This document shows positions 15,977-24,719 of a stretch of DNA of 64,000 nt, piece after piece. A program made the translations under genes and the position numbers. How positions within the stretch are numbered: position 1 is the stretch's first letter; each line of letters begins with the position of its first letter. The DNA is from Methanarcanum sp963640855 (lineage in GTDB: Archaea; Thermoplasmatota; Thermoplasmata; Methanomassiliicoccales; Methanomethylophilaceae). The stretch covers positions 77,127 to 141,126 of the forward strand of contig CAVIAJ010000001.1 of NCBI GenBank assembly GCA_963640855.1, given 5' to 3'. Under the pieces are notes generated by a model. That model did no database searches. It saw nothing but the letters and a program-made list of their open reading frames with translations, and was not told the origin of the DNA.

Positions 15977-16822
15977 ATGACCGAAGGCAGGCTCGGTATG
16001 ATAGTTTGTCCCATGCTCGAGGACGAAGCAATCTACAATATTGAGCACGACAGTGAGGTAAAGAGAGTATACCTTGTAAGAAGTGCTTACAACACCACAA
16101 TTATCCCCAAACTGAGGCAGCACGGCGTGGAATTCACTCCCGTTGACGAAACAACGATTCTCAACGGAAATTACGAACACGACGGCTACACCGTAATCAT
16201 TTGGACGATGTTTATGGGACTCCATGAGGACACGGACATGCTGAAAATGGAGATGATGAGTCAGATTGTCAAAATCTTCAGAGCTGTCGATACGATAATG
16301 CTCTATTACGGCAGATGCGGAAGGGCATTGGATACCATCTGCGACTGGGCTTATGAGACTGTTCCAACGCCCGTATGTATTTTCAGAAACAGAGACGGTT
16401 CCGTCTGCGACGACTGCATATGTATCCCCGTCGGAGGTACCGAGAGATATCTCAGACTTCTCCGCAAATATCCCGGAAGACTGTACTTTACGCCTGCTAT
16501 GGCAAGTAATTTCGAAGGATTCATGTCATCTATGGAATTATTCAACGGCATAGATACAGGAAATCAGGAAATTATGAGAACAATTCTTGATATGGCGGGT
16601 TACACCACAATGATGCGTGTTCAGACCGGAAACGGAGATCAGGAGCATTTCGATGATAATATCAAGGCATTCGCCGAAAAATACGATTTGAAATGCACCG
16701 AACTTGAAGACGGATGGGCTACAAACGATCTTGCCGATTTCAATTACGGTAATGCAAAACGTGTTATGTCCCGTTGGATTACCGAAGGAAAGAAGGAAAG
16801 GGTGATTCCCGATGCTGAGTGA
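15977..16822 (+). CDS. DUF1638 domain protein
   Basis: A 281-residue protein starting MTEGRLGMIVCPMLEDE. YYGRCGRALDTI and DDCICIPVGGTERYLRLL correspond to the Y-G-x-C-G and D-C-x-x-x-x-x-G motifs of DUF1638, which is common in methanogens and often near corrinoid or methyl-transfer genes. Conserved cysteines suggest metal or cofactor binding. The ATG at 15977 is about 26 bases after TTAATAA, so the message is leaderless; longer upstream extensions overlap fluC in another frame and are rejected. It overlaps the next gene by 11 bases, so the two are one operon. Specific function is unknown. Confidence 0.65.
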   Translation: MTEGRLGMIVCPMLEDEAIYNIEHDSEVKRVYLVRSAYNTTIIPKLRQHGVEFTPVDETTILNGNYEHDGYTVIIWTMFMGLHEDTDMLKMEMMSQIVKIFRAVDTIMLYYGRCGRALDTICDWAYETVPTPVCIFRNRDGSVCDDCICIPVGGTERYLRLLRKYPGRLYFTPAMASNFEGFMSSMELFNGIDTGNQEIMRTILDMAGYTTMMRVQTGNGDQEHFDDNIKAFAEKYDLKCTELEDGWATNDLADFNYGNAKRVMSRWITEGKKERVIPDAE

Positions 16823-17243
16823 AAGCGAAATCAACAGACTTTTCGATATGGGATTCGACTGTTCGCAGATTGTCTTCGGAGAGATTGCACCTAGATACGG
16901 AATCAGAAAGGAAGATGCATACTGTATCGCAGGATGTTTCGGAATCGGTATGGCACAGGACGGCGTATGCGGTGCGGTAACCGGAGGGATGATGGCTCTC
17001 GGATTGGCATTCGGAAACGATTCTCCCGGAGATTTATCGGGGAAAGATGCCCTGTTTAAGAAGAGGGATGAATTGGTTTCGAGATTCAGGGAAATCAACG
17101 GAGAAATCAACTGTCCGTTACTGCTGGGTCAGCGTATTCACACCCTAGAGGATCTTATGATTATGAGGAGTACCGGGATATATGAAAAGTGTCCCAAATA
17201 CTGCGTAGATGTACTCAGAATCCTCGATGAAATGCTCAACTGA
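16812..17243 (+). CDS. C_GCAxxG_C_C family cysteine-rich protein
   Basis: A 143-residue protein with the cysteine pattern of this redox family: DCSQIV, AYCIAGCFGIGMAQDGVCGAVTGG, then INCPLLLG and EKCPKYC. The GCxxG block has F-G-I-G instead of A-x-x-G but keeps the spacing. Members are small, redox-active and often redox- or metal-linked; their exact role is unknown. Its start lies 11 bases inside the end of the DUF1638 gene, an arrangement that suggests joint function. Confidence 0.8.
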   Translation: MLSESEINRLFDMGFDCSQIVFGEIAPRYGIRKEDAYCIAGCFGIGMAQDGVCGAVTGGMMALGLAFGNDSPGDLSGKDALFKKRDELVSRFREINGEINCPLLLGQRIHTLEDLMIMRSTGIYEKCPKYCVDVLRILDEMLN

Positions 17244-17312
17244 TTACCTGGTTACACCGTTGTTCCTTACATATTAAGTACTGTTAGACTGATTACGATT
17301 TAGGTGAATCTA

Positions 17313-17705
17313 ATGGTAGCAATTCCCAAAGAAGTAGTTGACATCGCACCCAATGCGATCAAGGTTCTGGAGACAGTTTCCGAGTGCGGACAGCCTCACG
17401 CAATTGTCTGCGGAAGCATCATGGTCATCGGCGAATCCAAAGTTGCAGTCGGTGAAGTTCTCATGAAGAGAGCAAAGGCAAACATCCTTGCAAACGGAAA
17501 AGCATCCATGCTCATCTCCGCAGTACCGAAATCCTACGAACTCGTTCTCGAGAACGCAAAACGCGAGGATTCAGGACCCCTGTTCGACCAGATGAAAGTA
17601 GGACTCGCAGAGCACAAACTCCCCTGCTTCGGAGTTTGGACATTCGATGTCAAAGAAGTCTGGGACGAGGGTGCCGGACCTGCAGCAGGCACAAAGATTG
17701 CCTGA
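17313..17705 (+). CDS. Pyridoxamine 5'-phosphate oxidase-like flavin-binding protein
   Basis: A 130-residue split-barrel protein: CGQPHAIVCGSIMVIGESKVAVGE, then LMKRAKANILANGKASMLI and a SYELVLENA segment. This matches the short PPOX-like, FMN- or F420-binding proteins. I choose ATG 17313 because AGGTGA lies five bases before it; GTG 17304 overlaps that site. Nearly every degenerate codon ends in C or matches the aspS/flavoprotein bias, so strong expression is likely. A perfect 9-bp hairpin follows. Confidence 0.8.
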   Translation: MVAIPKEVVDIAPNAIKVLETVSECGQPHAIVCGSIMVIGESKVAVGEVLMKRAKANILANGKASMLISAVPKSYELVLENAKREDSGPLFDQMKVGLAEHKLPCFGVWTFDVKEVWDEGAGPAAGTKIA

Positions 17706-17720
17706 AAAAACCCAAAACAG

Positions 17721-17739
17721 GAGGAGGAAATTCCTCCTC
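17721..17739. terminator. Hairpin between convergent genes
   Basis: GAGGAGGAA / TTCCTCCTC with a single central A, directly after the PPOX-like gene and touching the stop codon of the convergent TIGR04076 gene. It is usable on both strands and is probably a shared terminator. Confidence 0.6.
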
Positions 17740-18045
17740 TCATTCCAATTCTATATAGAAAGACACGGGTCTGAACCCGTCGTTGCATGAAATCATTGCA
17801 GAGTGTTCGTCTTTCATCCATCCGTTGTAGAAGTTTCCTCCGCCGTTGACAAGAATGGTGACGAAAGGTTCGATTGTTTTCCACGCGCTGTCGCAGAAGC
17901 CTTCCGGTTTCTGATTTCCGTTCGTAATCCAAACATCTCCCACTTTGATATCGCATGCGTTCTCGAGCGGATTCTCATATTTCTTCATGAGATCGGGATA
18001 CTCTGTCCTTCTCACCGCCGTGATTCTGCAGTTTACCATAACCAT
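17740..18045 (-). CDS. TIGR04076 family small protein
   Basis: A 101-residue protein with the pattern of TIGR04076: NCRITAVRRTEYPDLMKKY near the start, KVGDVWITNG, then FCDSAWKTIEPFVTILVNGG and a final CNDGFRPVSFYIE. Function is unknown. The start is either of two in-frame ATG codons at 18045 and 18039. It is convergent with the PPOX-like gene and divergent from the exonuclease-BRCT gene. Confidence 0.75.
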   Translation of the reverse strand: MVMVNCRITAVRRTEYPDLMKKYENPLENACDIKVGDVWITNGNQKPEGFCDSAWKTIEPFVTILVNGGGNFYNGWMKDEHSAMISCNDGFRPVSFYIELE

Positions 18046-18122
18046 TGAAATGTTGTCACGGATGATAAATTCATACGTTCATCACGAAAGAATATTAACA
18101 CACCGGCGAGATAACCGTCAGG

Positions 18123-19049
18123 ATGAAGATTATCGCCTTCGATTCTGAATGTTCCCGCGACATCGGGCTTTACTGCGAACTCTGTATGTTCGGTTATGCC
18201 GTAGCGGATGAAGCATTCAATATCGAAGTTTCGAAACAGATTTTCGTCAATGCTTCGAAACCTACAGGCAGATCCAAAAAATTCTGCCGTACGGAATATT
18301 CCAAATTCAAAAACGCACCGAGATACAGAGTGGTAAGGTCGCAGATTGAAAGTATTCTTACAAAAGAGGATGCGATACTGATTTCACACTCTCCGGAAAT
18401 CACGTTCAGATACCTTTGCTGTATGGACCGCAGGGAAGGTCTCGGACCGATTGGCTGCAATGTTCTTGACATCAAAACAACGGTCAGAAATTACGCGGAC
18501 ATTCCGTCATACAGCCTTTCGGGAATCGCAAAACTCTTCGGAATACCTTATGACAGCAAAGAATCGAATGTTGATGCAAAAACCTGTATCCGTATTTTCC
18601 AATATCTCTGCAGGGAAGAAAACACCGATCCGATGCATCTCATCGAGATGTGCGGCAAAGGTGCCGTCGTGGATTCGGAAGTGGCGTATCATTCCACGTT
18701 ACTCAGTTTCAAGAAGGAACGTCTTCAGAAATACTACGACGGAAAGATGAATAAAAACGGTTTCCTTAACGGAAAGATATTCTCAATGGCGGAATCTTTC
18801 GAAGATCAGAGAATCGAGATAGGTTTCCGTATTGCGGAATACATTACGGGTAACGGCGGAAAGATTACGCGTAAAGTTTCCGAATCCTCATCTTTTGTTT
18901 GGGACGGCAATATCGAATCCAAAAGATTGGAATCTGCGAATCTTATGTCTGACGATTCCATGAGCATTATTTCCACAGACGAATTATTCGCAATGCATAA
19001 TGCGGAGGCTGACGATGGAAATCAGGCCGATAGCACACATTCGGACTGA
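18123..19049 (+). CDS. DEDD-type exonuclease domain fused to a C-terminal BRCT domain
   Basis: A 308-residue protein. Residues 1-160 look like a DnaQ/RNase T exonuclease: IIAFDSECS (the D-x-E of motif I), HSPEITFRYL (motif II), and SYSLSGIAKLFGIPY followed by NVDAKTCIRIFQYL (motif III, with N-V-D where H-D or similar is usual). After a basic linker, residues about 213-295 read as a BRCT domain: GKIFSMAESFED, RIAEYITGNGGKITRKVSES and MSIISTDELFAM, the pattern seen in DNA ligases. Exonuclease-BRCT fusions occur in bacteria and suggest DNA repair. Its end overlaps trmO by 35 bases. Catalytic competence is uncertain. Confidence 0.7.
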   Translation: MKIIAFDSECSRDIGLYCELCMFGYAVADEAFNIEVSKQIFVNASKPTGRSKKFCRTEYSKFKNAPRYRVVRSQIESILTKEDAILISHSPEITFRYLCCMDRREGLGPIGCNVLDIKTTVRNYADIPSYSLSGIAKLFGIPYDSKESNVDAKTCIRIFQYLCREENTDPMHLIEMCGKGAVVDSEVAYHSTLLSFKKERLQKYYDGKMNKNGFLNGKIFSMAESFEDQRIEIGFRIAEYITGNGGKITRKVSESSSFVWDGNIESKRLESANLMSDDSMSIISTDELFAMHNAEADDGNQADSTHSD

Positions 19050-19692
19050 TTTTGACGAAAAGTTCGGCATACCGCGTCAGAGTGGCCTTGTACGTAACAT
19101 CGGAAAGATTGTTTTCGAAGAAGAATTCAGAAATTCCGAAGCTGTAAGGGGGATCGAAGGGTTTTCCCATCTTTGGCTGATATTCGATTTTTCCGAAAAT
19201 CACAGAGAAGAGTGGTCTCCGACCGTACGCCCTCCGAGACTCGGAGGAAATACGAGAATGGGCGTATTCGCAACAAGATCGCCCTTCAGACCTAACAATC
19301 TGGGTCTTTCTTCCGTAAGATTGATTTCAGTTGATAATGACGATGTTCTCGGAATTATTCTTACCGTTGAAGGAGCGGATCTTTTGGATAACACTCCGAT
19401 TTACGACATCAAACCGTACATTAAATTCACGGACAGTCACGAAGATGCAGTCTCCGGATTTTCGGAAGATGTTTTTTCCCATTCTCTCAAAGTCGAATAC
19501 GAAGAAGATCTTCTTTCCGCGTTTACCGAATCGGAACGTGAAACACTGATCGGATGTCTCAGTCAGGATCCCCGTCCGTCATATCAGGACGACGGAAGGG
19601 AATACGGGATGGCATTCGCGGATTATAACGTAAAATTCACGGTAAACGGTAACATTCTTACGATAAAGGCCGTCATCCGTATCGCCGAATGA
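19015..19692 (+). CDS. trmO: tRNA (N6-threonylcarbamoyladenosine-37-N6)-methyltransferase TrmO
   Basis: A 225-residue TsaA/YaeB-type protein that methylates t6A37 with S-adenosylmethionine. Landmarks are IAHIRTDFDEKFGIPRQSGL, GFSHLWLIFDF, TRMGVFATRSPFRPNNLGLS and DNTPIYDIKPYI. GGAGG lies six bases before ATG 19015 and fixes the start. It overlaps the exonuclease gene on the same strand. The KEOPS subunit gene at 36.9 kb belongs to the pathway that makes its t6A substrate. Confidence 0.92.
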   Translation: MEIRPIAHIRTDFDEKFGIPRQSGLVRNIGKIVFEEEFRNSEAVRGIEGFSHLWLIFDFSENHREEWSPTVRPPRLGGNTRMGVFATRSPFRPNNLGLSSVRLISVDNDDVLGIILTVEGADLLDNTPIYDIKPYIKFTDSHEDAVSGFSEDVFSHSLKVEYEEDLLSAFTESERETLIGCLSQDPRPSYQDDGREYGMAFADYNVKFTVNGNILTIKAVIRIAE

Positions 19693-19745
19693 AACGGGTG
19701 ACGATAATATTAATAGTCCCTCAATCAATCGCGCGCACAGATAAT

Positions 19746-21053
19746 ATGGCAGCTCTCATTAGGGACTCATGCACTGTGAAGGTCGGTGACGGAGAGGTCA
19801 CTGTCAGAGGATGGATACAGGATACGAGGAATCTCGGAGGTATCTCATTCGTCGCACTGAGGGACAGGTACGGAGTGATTCAGCTTACACTCCCCAAGAA
19901 GAAGATCGAACCCGAATTGTTCAAAACACTCACAACACTTTCAAGAGAATCTGTTGTAGAAGTGACCGGTGAGGTCAAAGAGAGCAATCAGACCGATTTA
20001 GGTCTTGAAATCATTCCTTCCGGAGTAAAAGTCTTCTCCGAAGCGGCAACACCTCTGCCTATGGGTGTTATCGACAAAGTCAACGTGGAAATGGATACCC
20101 GTCTCAACAACAGGTTCATGGATCTCAGAAAACCCGAGGTAAGAGCGGTATTCGAACTCAGATCTCTCATGGTAAGGCTTATCACCGAAATCATGGAGGA
20201 GAAGAACTTCATTCAGGTCAACACACCGAAGATTGTCGGTTCCGGTGCGGAAGGAGGTGCAACACTCTTCCAGATTGAATATTTCGGAAGGAAAGCATAC
20301 CTCGCACAGTCCCCTCAGCTCTACAAACAGATGCTTATGTCCACGGGACTTGACAGAGTATTCGAATTGGGTCCCGCATTCCGTGCGGAGAAATCGAACA
20401 CCAACCGTCACGTCACCGAATTCATCTCATTCGACGGAGAGTTCACATGGATTGACAGTCAGGAAGATGTCATGCGCATGATTGAGACTGTTATCGATTA
20501 TGTGCTTAAGGGACTGAAAGAGCGCGGAAAGAAACAGTTGGAAATTCTCGGTAAAGAGATCAACGTTCAGCCCACTCCCTACCCCATACTCACATATGCC
20601 GAGTGTCTTAAGATTGTCAACGACGCAGGCCTCGGTCTGAAAGACGGTGACGATCTCGGTACCGAGGGTGAGAAGATTGTCGGAGAGTACATGGCAGGCA
20701 AAGGAAAGGACCTTTACTTCATCGCAGAATATCCCGAAGCCGCCAAACCGTTCTACATCATGGAGAAGGACGGAACACCGTACTCCTACTCATTCGATCT
20801 TGACTACAAAGGTCAGGAAATCTCATCCGGAGGACAGAGGGAGCACAGGTACGACAAACTCATCGCAAGGATGGAGAAACTGGGACTCAATCCGGAAGAC
20901 TTCACATTCTACACGGATGCATTCAAATTCGGAATGCCTCCGCACGGCGGATGGGGAATCGGTATCGACAGGCTCATCACGAAGATGTTGGACCTTCCAA
21001 ACGTAAGAGAAGGCATTCTCTTCCCCAGAGATATGTCGAGACTCCTCCCGTGA
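19746..21053 (+). CDS. aspS: Aspartyl-tRNA synthetase (archaeal type)
   Basis: A 435-residue class II synthetase. An N-terminal OB-fold anticodon domain (VTVRGWIQDTRNLGGISFVALRD) precedes the class II core: motif 1 NNRFMDLRKPEVRAVFELR, the flipping-loop region VGSGAEGGATLF, motif 2 FRAEKSNTNRHVTEF and motif 3 GGWGIGIDRL. The start at ATG 19746 follows an AT box ATATTAATAG by about 30 bases. I could not decide from the anticodon-domain residues whether it also charges tRNA-Asn. Codon use is that of a highly expressed gene. Two hairpins follow the stop. Confidence 0.95.
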   Translation: MAALIRDSCTVKVGDGEVTVRGWIQDTRNLGGISFVALRDRYGVIQLTLPKKKIEPELFKTLTTLSRESVVEVTGEVKESNQTDLGLEIIPSGVKVFSEAATPLPMGVIDKVNVEMDTRLNNRFMDLRKPEVRAVFELRSLMVRLITEIMEEKNFIQVNTPKIVGSGAEGGATLFQIEYFGRKAYLAQSPQLYKQMLMSTGLDRVFELGPAFRAEKSNTNRHVTEFISFDGEFTWIDSQEDVMRMIETVIDYVLKGLKERGKKQLEILGKEINVQPTPYPILTYAECLKIVNDAGLGLKDGDDLGTEGEKIVGEYMAGKGKDLYFIAEYPEAAKPFYIMEKDGTPYSYSFDLDYKGQEISSGGQREHRYDKLIARMEKLGLNPEDFTFYTDAFKFGMPPHGGWGIGIDRLITKMLDLPNVREGILFPRDMSRLLP

Positions 21054-21081
21054 GGAGTTGAGAAAAAACCCCTTTGCGGGG
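21041..21081 (+). terminator. Two hairpins after aspS
   Basis: ACTCCTC / GAGGAGT (21041-21047 and 21052-21058) includes the aspS stop codon in its loop side. It is followed by CCCC-TTTGC-GGGG at 21069-21081. Together they separate aspS from the convergent Sel1 gene. A terminator role is inferred from position and structure. Confidence 0.55.
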
Positions 21082-21092
21082 GATTGTGTGGC

Positions 21093-21611
21093 TTATCTGT
21101 GTTCCACACATTCTCCGCAGAAGGGACATTCGTTGAGTTTTGTTGTTCTGTTTGTGTTCGAAATATAGAGATTCGATTCATCATCGTCTTCGAACGGAAC
21201 GATTCTTCCCATTCTGATATACTCGCGGAGTTTTTCGCAGCACGCGGTTATAGTGAAATCGTTTGCTATCGTGAGTCTTCCCGTAATCGGGATTGCATCC
21301 GCGAGCTTATCGATAACGTCGGAAAGTGCTTTTCTTGAGCCCTGAGTGTGCACTTTGTAAGAACGTCTGTAGAGGCTGTACGCAGTCCACGGATCGGCTT
21401 TGATGCCCCATCCGTTTTCATACATCTTGCCGAGGTGTAACTGAGCTTCGCCGTCGTTTTTGATGGCGGCATCCTGAAGATAGATGAACGCTTCGACGTA
21501 ATCGATCTCTACTCCGTATCCGTAGAGGTACGAGACTCCCAATTCAACCTGTGACTGCAGATCGCCTTCTTTTGCCTTGGCTTTCAATCCCTCGATATCC
21601 TTGTAAACCAT
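21093..21611 (-). CDS. Sel1-repeat protein with a C-terminal zinc-knuckle-like motif
   Basis: A 172-residue protein with two Sel1-like repeats at about residues 18-88 (LGVSYLYGYGVEIDYVEAF and LGKMYENGWGIKADPWTAY), a helical middle and a C-terminal CPFCGEC that may bind zinc together with an upstream cysteine pair ACCEK. Sel1 repeats are protein-interaction solenoids. The gene starts four bases before the next gene on the strand would end, immediately after ygiQ, so it may be in the ygiQ operon. No specific role is evident. Confidence 0.75.
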   Translation of the reverse strand: MVYKDIEGLKAKAKEGDLQSQVELGVSYLYGYGVEIDYVEAFIYLQDAAIKNDGEAQLHLGKMYENGWGIKADPWTAYSLYRRSYKVHTQGSRKALSDVIDKLADAIPITGRLTIANDFTITACCEKLREYIRMGRIVPFEDDDESNLYISNTNRTTKLNECPFCGECVEHR

Positions 21612-21615
21612 CTTT

Positions 21616-23313
21616 TCACCTTCTGCGATTCGGAGGATTCAGGACAATATCCTTCTGCCTCTGCTTACCTTGCATAGAATGCTCGACTTTTATATTGTTC
21701 GCAGTACCCCATTCTTTTCCCGTGTAATACATCAGAGTTGAAATCGTGGAAGGAGTCGGAGTGAATATCTGTATCTGTTCAGGATTGGTTTTCAGACGGT
21801 TTCTGCAGAAGGCCGAGAGTTCTTTCATATCGTTTTCCGTGCAGCCGGGATGGGCTGCAATCAGATAGTATGTAAGGAACTGATCGTTTTTCAGTTCCTC
21901 TTCGATTTTACAGAATCTGTCTCTGAATTCAAGCAGAACATCTCTTCCGGGTTTGCCCATCTGTCTGAGAACACTGTCGCAGACGTGCTCGGGTGCGATT
22001 TTCATCTGTCCTGAGATATGATATTTACAGACATCTTTCAGGAAGTCATTTCCGTGTTCTTTATCGGCGACAATCATATCGTAACGTATTCCCGATGCGA
22101 TCGATACTTTTCTTACACCGGGGACATTTCTGATTTCGGCGAGAAGTGTCTGATATTTCGTATGATCGATCGGAAGTTCTCTGCACGGTTTGGGATAAAG
22201 ACATCTTTTGTTCTGACATGCTCCGATTTTGTGTTTTTTGGGGCAGTCGATACCGTACATATTGGCAGTAGGACCTCCGACATCGTTGATGTGACCGTTG
22301 AATCCTTTCTTCGAAGCTATTTTCTTTACTTCTCTGAGAACAGATTCTTCGCTTCTCGATGTTACTGTTCTTCCCTGCATCATTGCGATAGCGCAGAAAT
22401 TGCATTCACCGTAACATCCTCTGAGCACGGTAACGGAGTTCTTGATTGTCTCCATTGCTTTCACGGGGCCGTTTTTCAGATAGTATGGGTGCACCGCATT
22501 CTCAAAATCCATTTCGCAGATGCGGTCTAATTCTTCCGTAGATAATGTTTCAGAGGGAGGATTCTGTATCAGGAAACGGTTTCCGTGTTTCTGCGCTATA
22601 CCTTTGGCGGTAATCGGGTCGTTGTTGTGATAGAATATTCTGAAAGCCGAGATGAAATCGTCTTTCGAAGAAACACATTCTTCATAGCTCGGAGTGATAA
22701 CATATCCTTCCGGAACTTTATCGGACATATAGCAGATTCCGCGGATTTCTTTCCAGTCTTTGCCGTCTCTGAGACACTGTGCCAGACGGAGATTCGATAA
22801 TTCCGCCATGCCGTATGTGACGATGTCTGCTTTCGCATCCGGTAAGATGGATCTTCTTAATTTGTCGGACCAGAAATCGTAGTGTGTGAAACGTCTCAGA
22901 CTTGCTTCCACTCCTCCGAGTACGATGGGTTTGCCTTTATGGTACTTTTTGATGAGATTTGTATACGCAATACAGGCTCTGTCGGGACGTCTGTTGTTCA
23001 ATCCTCCGGGAGTGAAATCATCATCCTTGCGGAATTTGAGTGTAGGGGTGTAATTGGCTACCATCGAGTCTACGCAGCCCGCGGTAACCGACCAGAACAA
23101 CTCCGGTTCTCCCAGCCTTCCTACGTCTTCATCGGAATCGATCGAAGGCTGTGAAATTATCCCGACTTTGAACCCGTTCTCAATGAGCCAGTGGCCAATT
23201 ACGGCGGCCCCGTTGTATGAGGAATCGATGTACGTATCGCCGGATACGATTATCACGTCGAGGGACGTCCAACCGAGTTTCCTCATATCTTCCCGGGTCG
23301 TCGGGATGAACAT
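21616..23313 (-). CDS. ygiQ: YgiQ/UPF0313 family radical SAM protein
   Basis: A 565-residue radical SAM protein. It starts MFIPTTREDMRKLGW, where the family starts, with the vitamin B12-binding-like N-terminal region SGDTYIDSSYNGAAVIGHWL. The radical SAM cysteines CYGECNFC are at about C300, C304 and C307. A further cysteine-rich segment (CPKKHKIGACQNKRCLYPKPC) follows within 70 residues. The start ATG overlaps the upstream stop by one base (TGATG), so it is translationally coupled to the pyridoxal kinase-GNAT gene. The substrate of YgiQ proteins is unknown. Confidence 0.9.
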   Translation of the reverse strand: MFIPTTREDMRKLGWTSLDVIIVSGDTYIDSSYNGAAVIGHWLIENGFKVGIISQPSIDSDEDVGRLGEPELFWSVTAGCVDSMVANYTPTLKFRKDDDFTPGGLNNRRPDRACIAYTNLIKKYHKGKPIVLGGVEASLRRFTHYDFWSDKLRRSILPDAKADIVTYGMAELSNLRLAQCLRDGKDWKEIRGICYMSDKVPEGYVITPSYEECVSSKDDFISAFRIFYHNNDPITAKGIAQKHGNRFLIQNPPSETLSTEELDRICEMDFENAVHPYYLKNGPVKAMETIKNSVTVLRGCYGECNFCAIAMMQGRTVTSRSEESVLREVKKIASKKGFNGHINDVGGPTANMYGIDCPKKHKIGACQNKRCLYPKPCRELPIDHTKYQTLLAEIRNVPGVRKVSIASGIRYDMIVADKEHGNDFLKDVCKYHISGQMKIAPEHVCDSVLRQMGKPGRDVLLEFRDRFCKIEEELKNDQFLTYYLIAAHPGCTENDMKELSAFCRNRLKTNPEQIQIFTPTPSTISTLMYYTGKEWGTANNIKVEHSMQGKQRQKDIVLNPPNRRR

Positions 23314-24611
23314 CAGATTTTCCTCTCCATGACGTAATCGTCCATGAAGTATCCGTTGCCGATATCGGATTTGCATTCGTCGGCAATCGTGAATCCCATT
23401 TTCTTGTAGAAGTCCACAGTCGGGTTGCCTTTGTTGACTCTGAGATATTCCGTATCGAGATTGCAGTCTTCGGCGTAGGAGTCGATAATACCCATAATCT
23501 TCCTTCCGTAGCCGTTGCCGCGGTAGGATTTCAGGAGATAGATTTTGCTGATGTACAGGCGGTCGCCTTCGTTGACAAACGAAGTATAACCAATCGGAGT
23601 GTCTTCATCCCTGATTATAACGAATCTGTAACCTTCATCCATCTCCTTTCTGATCATTGCGTTGGAGTGGTATGTGTTGAGCATATAGTCTATCTGCTCT
23701 TTGGTGAGAACGTCTTTGTAACATTCATACCAAATCTCGGATGCCAATGAAGATACTGTGTCAGCAGTTTCATCCACTGCGGAAATGTCCCTGATGAGCT
23801 GGGGAATTCCCTGTTCAAAGTTCACACCGAATCTGACATCCGTTTTTGCGGAATATGTTCTCTTAATGCTTCCCACTGTGTAATCGACTGCGATTCTCAT
23901 CGAATCCGCAAGAGTACGTCCGCTCATGTATGCAGCAGTAAACGCGGAACCGAAGACATCGCCCGTACCGTGATAGTATCCCGGAATTCTGTCGGAGAAG
24001 TAGAATGATTTCTCTCCCGTCTTTGGATCGTATGTTGCAGCACCCAATTTGATGTTATCAAAGTACACACCCGTAAGAACAACACTGCAGTTTCCGATCT
24101 TCGAGAGTCTTTCCATAAGACCTTCGATGTATTCGGGTGTGTACGGCCCTTCAACGTATTCCTCTCCGAGCATGAGTGTTGCCTCGGTGATATTTGGCAT
24201 AATAACATCCGCTTTCTCACAGACTTTACGCATACCTGCAGGGAACGAACTGTCAAAGACAGGGTAGAGTTTTCCGCTGTCCGCCATAACGGGATCGACA
24301 ATTCTTATTCCGTCGATTCTGTCGAATGTTTCGCAGACGATATCGATCTGTTCGAATGAACCCAAAAATCCGGTGTATATTGCATCGAATTTAAGGTCGA
24401 GTGTCTTCCAGTGATCGATTATCGGCATAATGTCATCGGTAAGGTCGCGGTATGTGTATCCCGTGAAACCTCCGGTGTGTGTGGAAAGTACCGCCGTAGG
24501 AATAACGATGCATTCCATGCCTGCAGCCGAAATAATCGGAAGAGCGACCGTAAGCGAACATCTTCCGAAACAGGAAATGTCGTGAATCGCCAATATGCGT
24601 TTCTGTCTCAT
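23313..24611 (-). CDS. Pyridoxamine/pyridoxal kinase fused to a GNAT acetyltransferase
   Basis: A 432-residue fusion. Residues 1-280 are a PfkB-type pyridoxal kinase: ILAIHDISCFGRCSLTVALPI, STHTGGFTGYTYRDL, IVDPVMADSGKLY, NITEATLML and YYHGTGDVFGSAF with the catalytic G-T-G-D. Residues about 290-432 are a GNAT domain: YFVIIRDEDTPIGYTSFV-type strands, then KIYLLKSYRGNGYGRKIM (acetyl-CoA loop R-G-x-G-x-G) and a terminal KMGF strand. The kinase salvages B6 vitamers; the acetyl acceptor of the second domain is unknown. A box CCTTAAATAC 25-33 bases upstream gives a leaderless start. Confidence 0.9.
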   Translation of the reverse strand: MRQKRILAIHDISCFGRCSLTVALPIISAAGMECIVIPTAVLSTHTGGFTGYTYRDLTDDIMPIIDHWKTLDLKFDAIYTGFLGSFEQIDIVCETFDRIDGIRIVDPVMADSGKLYPVFDSSFPAGMRKVCEKADVIMPNITEATLMLGEEYVEGPYTPEYIEGLMERLSKIGNCSVVLTGVYFDNIKLGAATYDPKTGEKSFYFSDRIPGYYHGTGDVFGSAFTAAYMSGRTLADSMRIAVDYTVGSIKRTYSAKTDVRFGVNFEQGIPQLIRDISAVDETADTVSSLASEIWYECYKDVLTKEQIDYMLNTYHSNAMIRKEMDEGYRFVIIRDEDTPIGYTSFVNEGDRLYISKIYLLKSYRGNGYGRKIMGIIDSYAEDCNLDTEYLRVNKGNPTVDFYKKMGFTIADECKSDIGNGYFMDDYVMERKI

Positions 24612-24719
24612 CGTTGTCGCTATCTGCTGTAACTGTATTTAAGGTCTGTTTTCTGTATATCTTTCGGTATAAACAACACAATCCTGAGTTCGGATACATT
24701 CGGGGAAAAGAATTATCAT

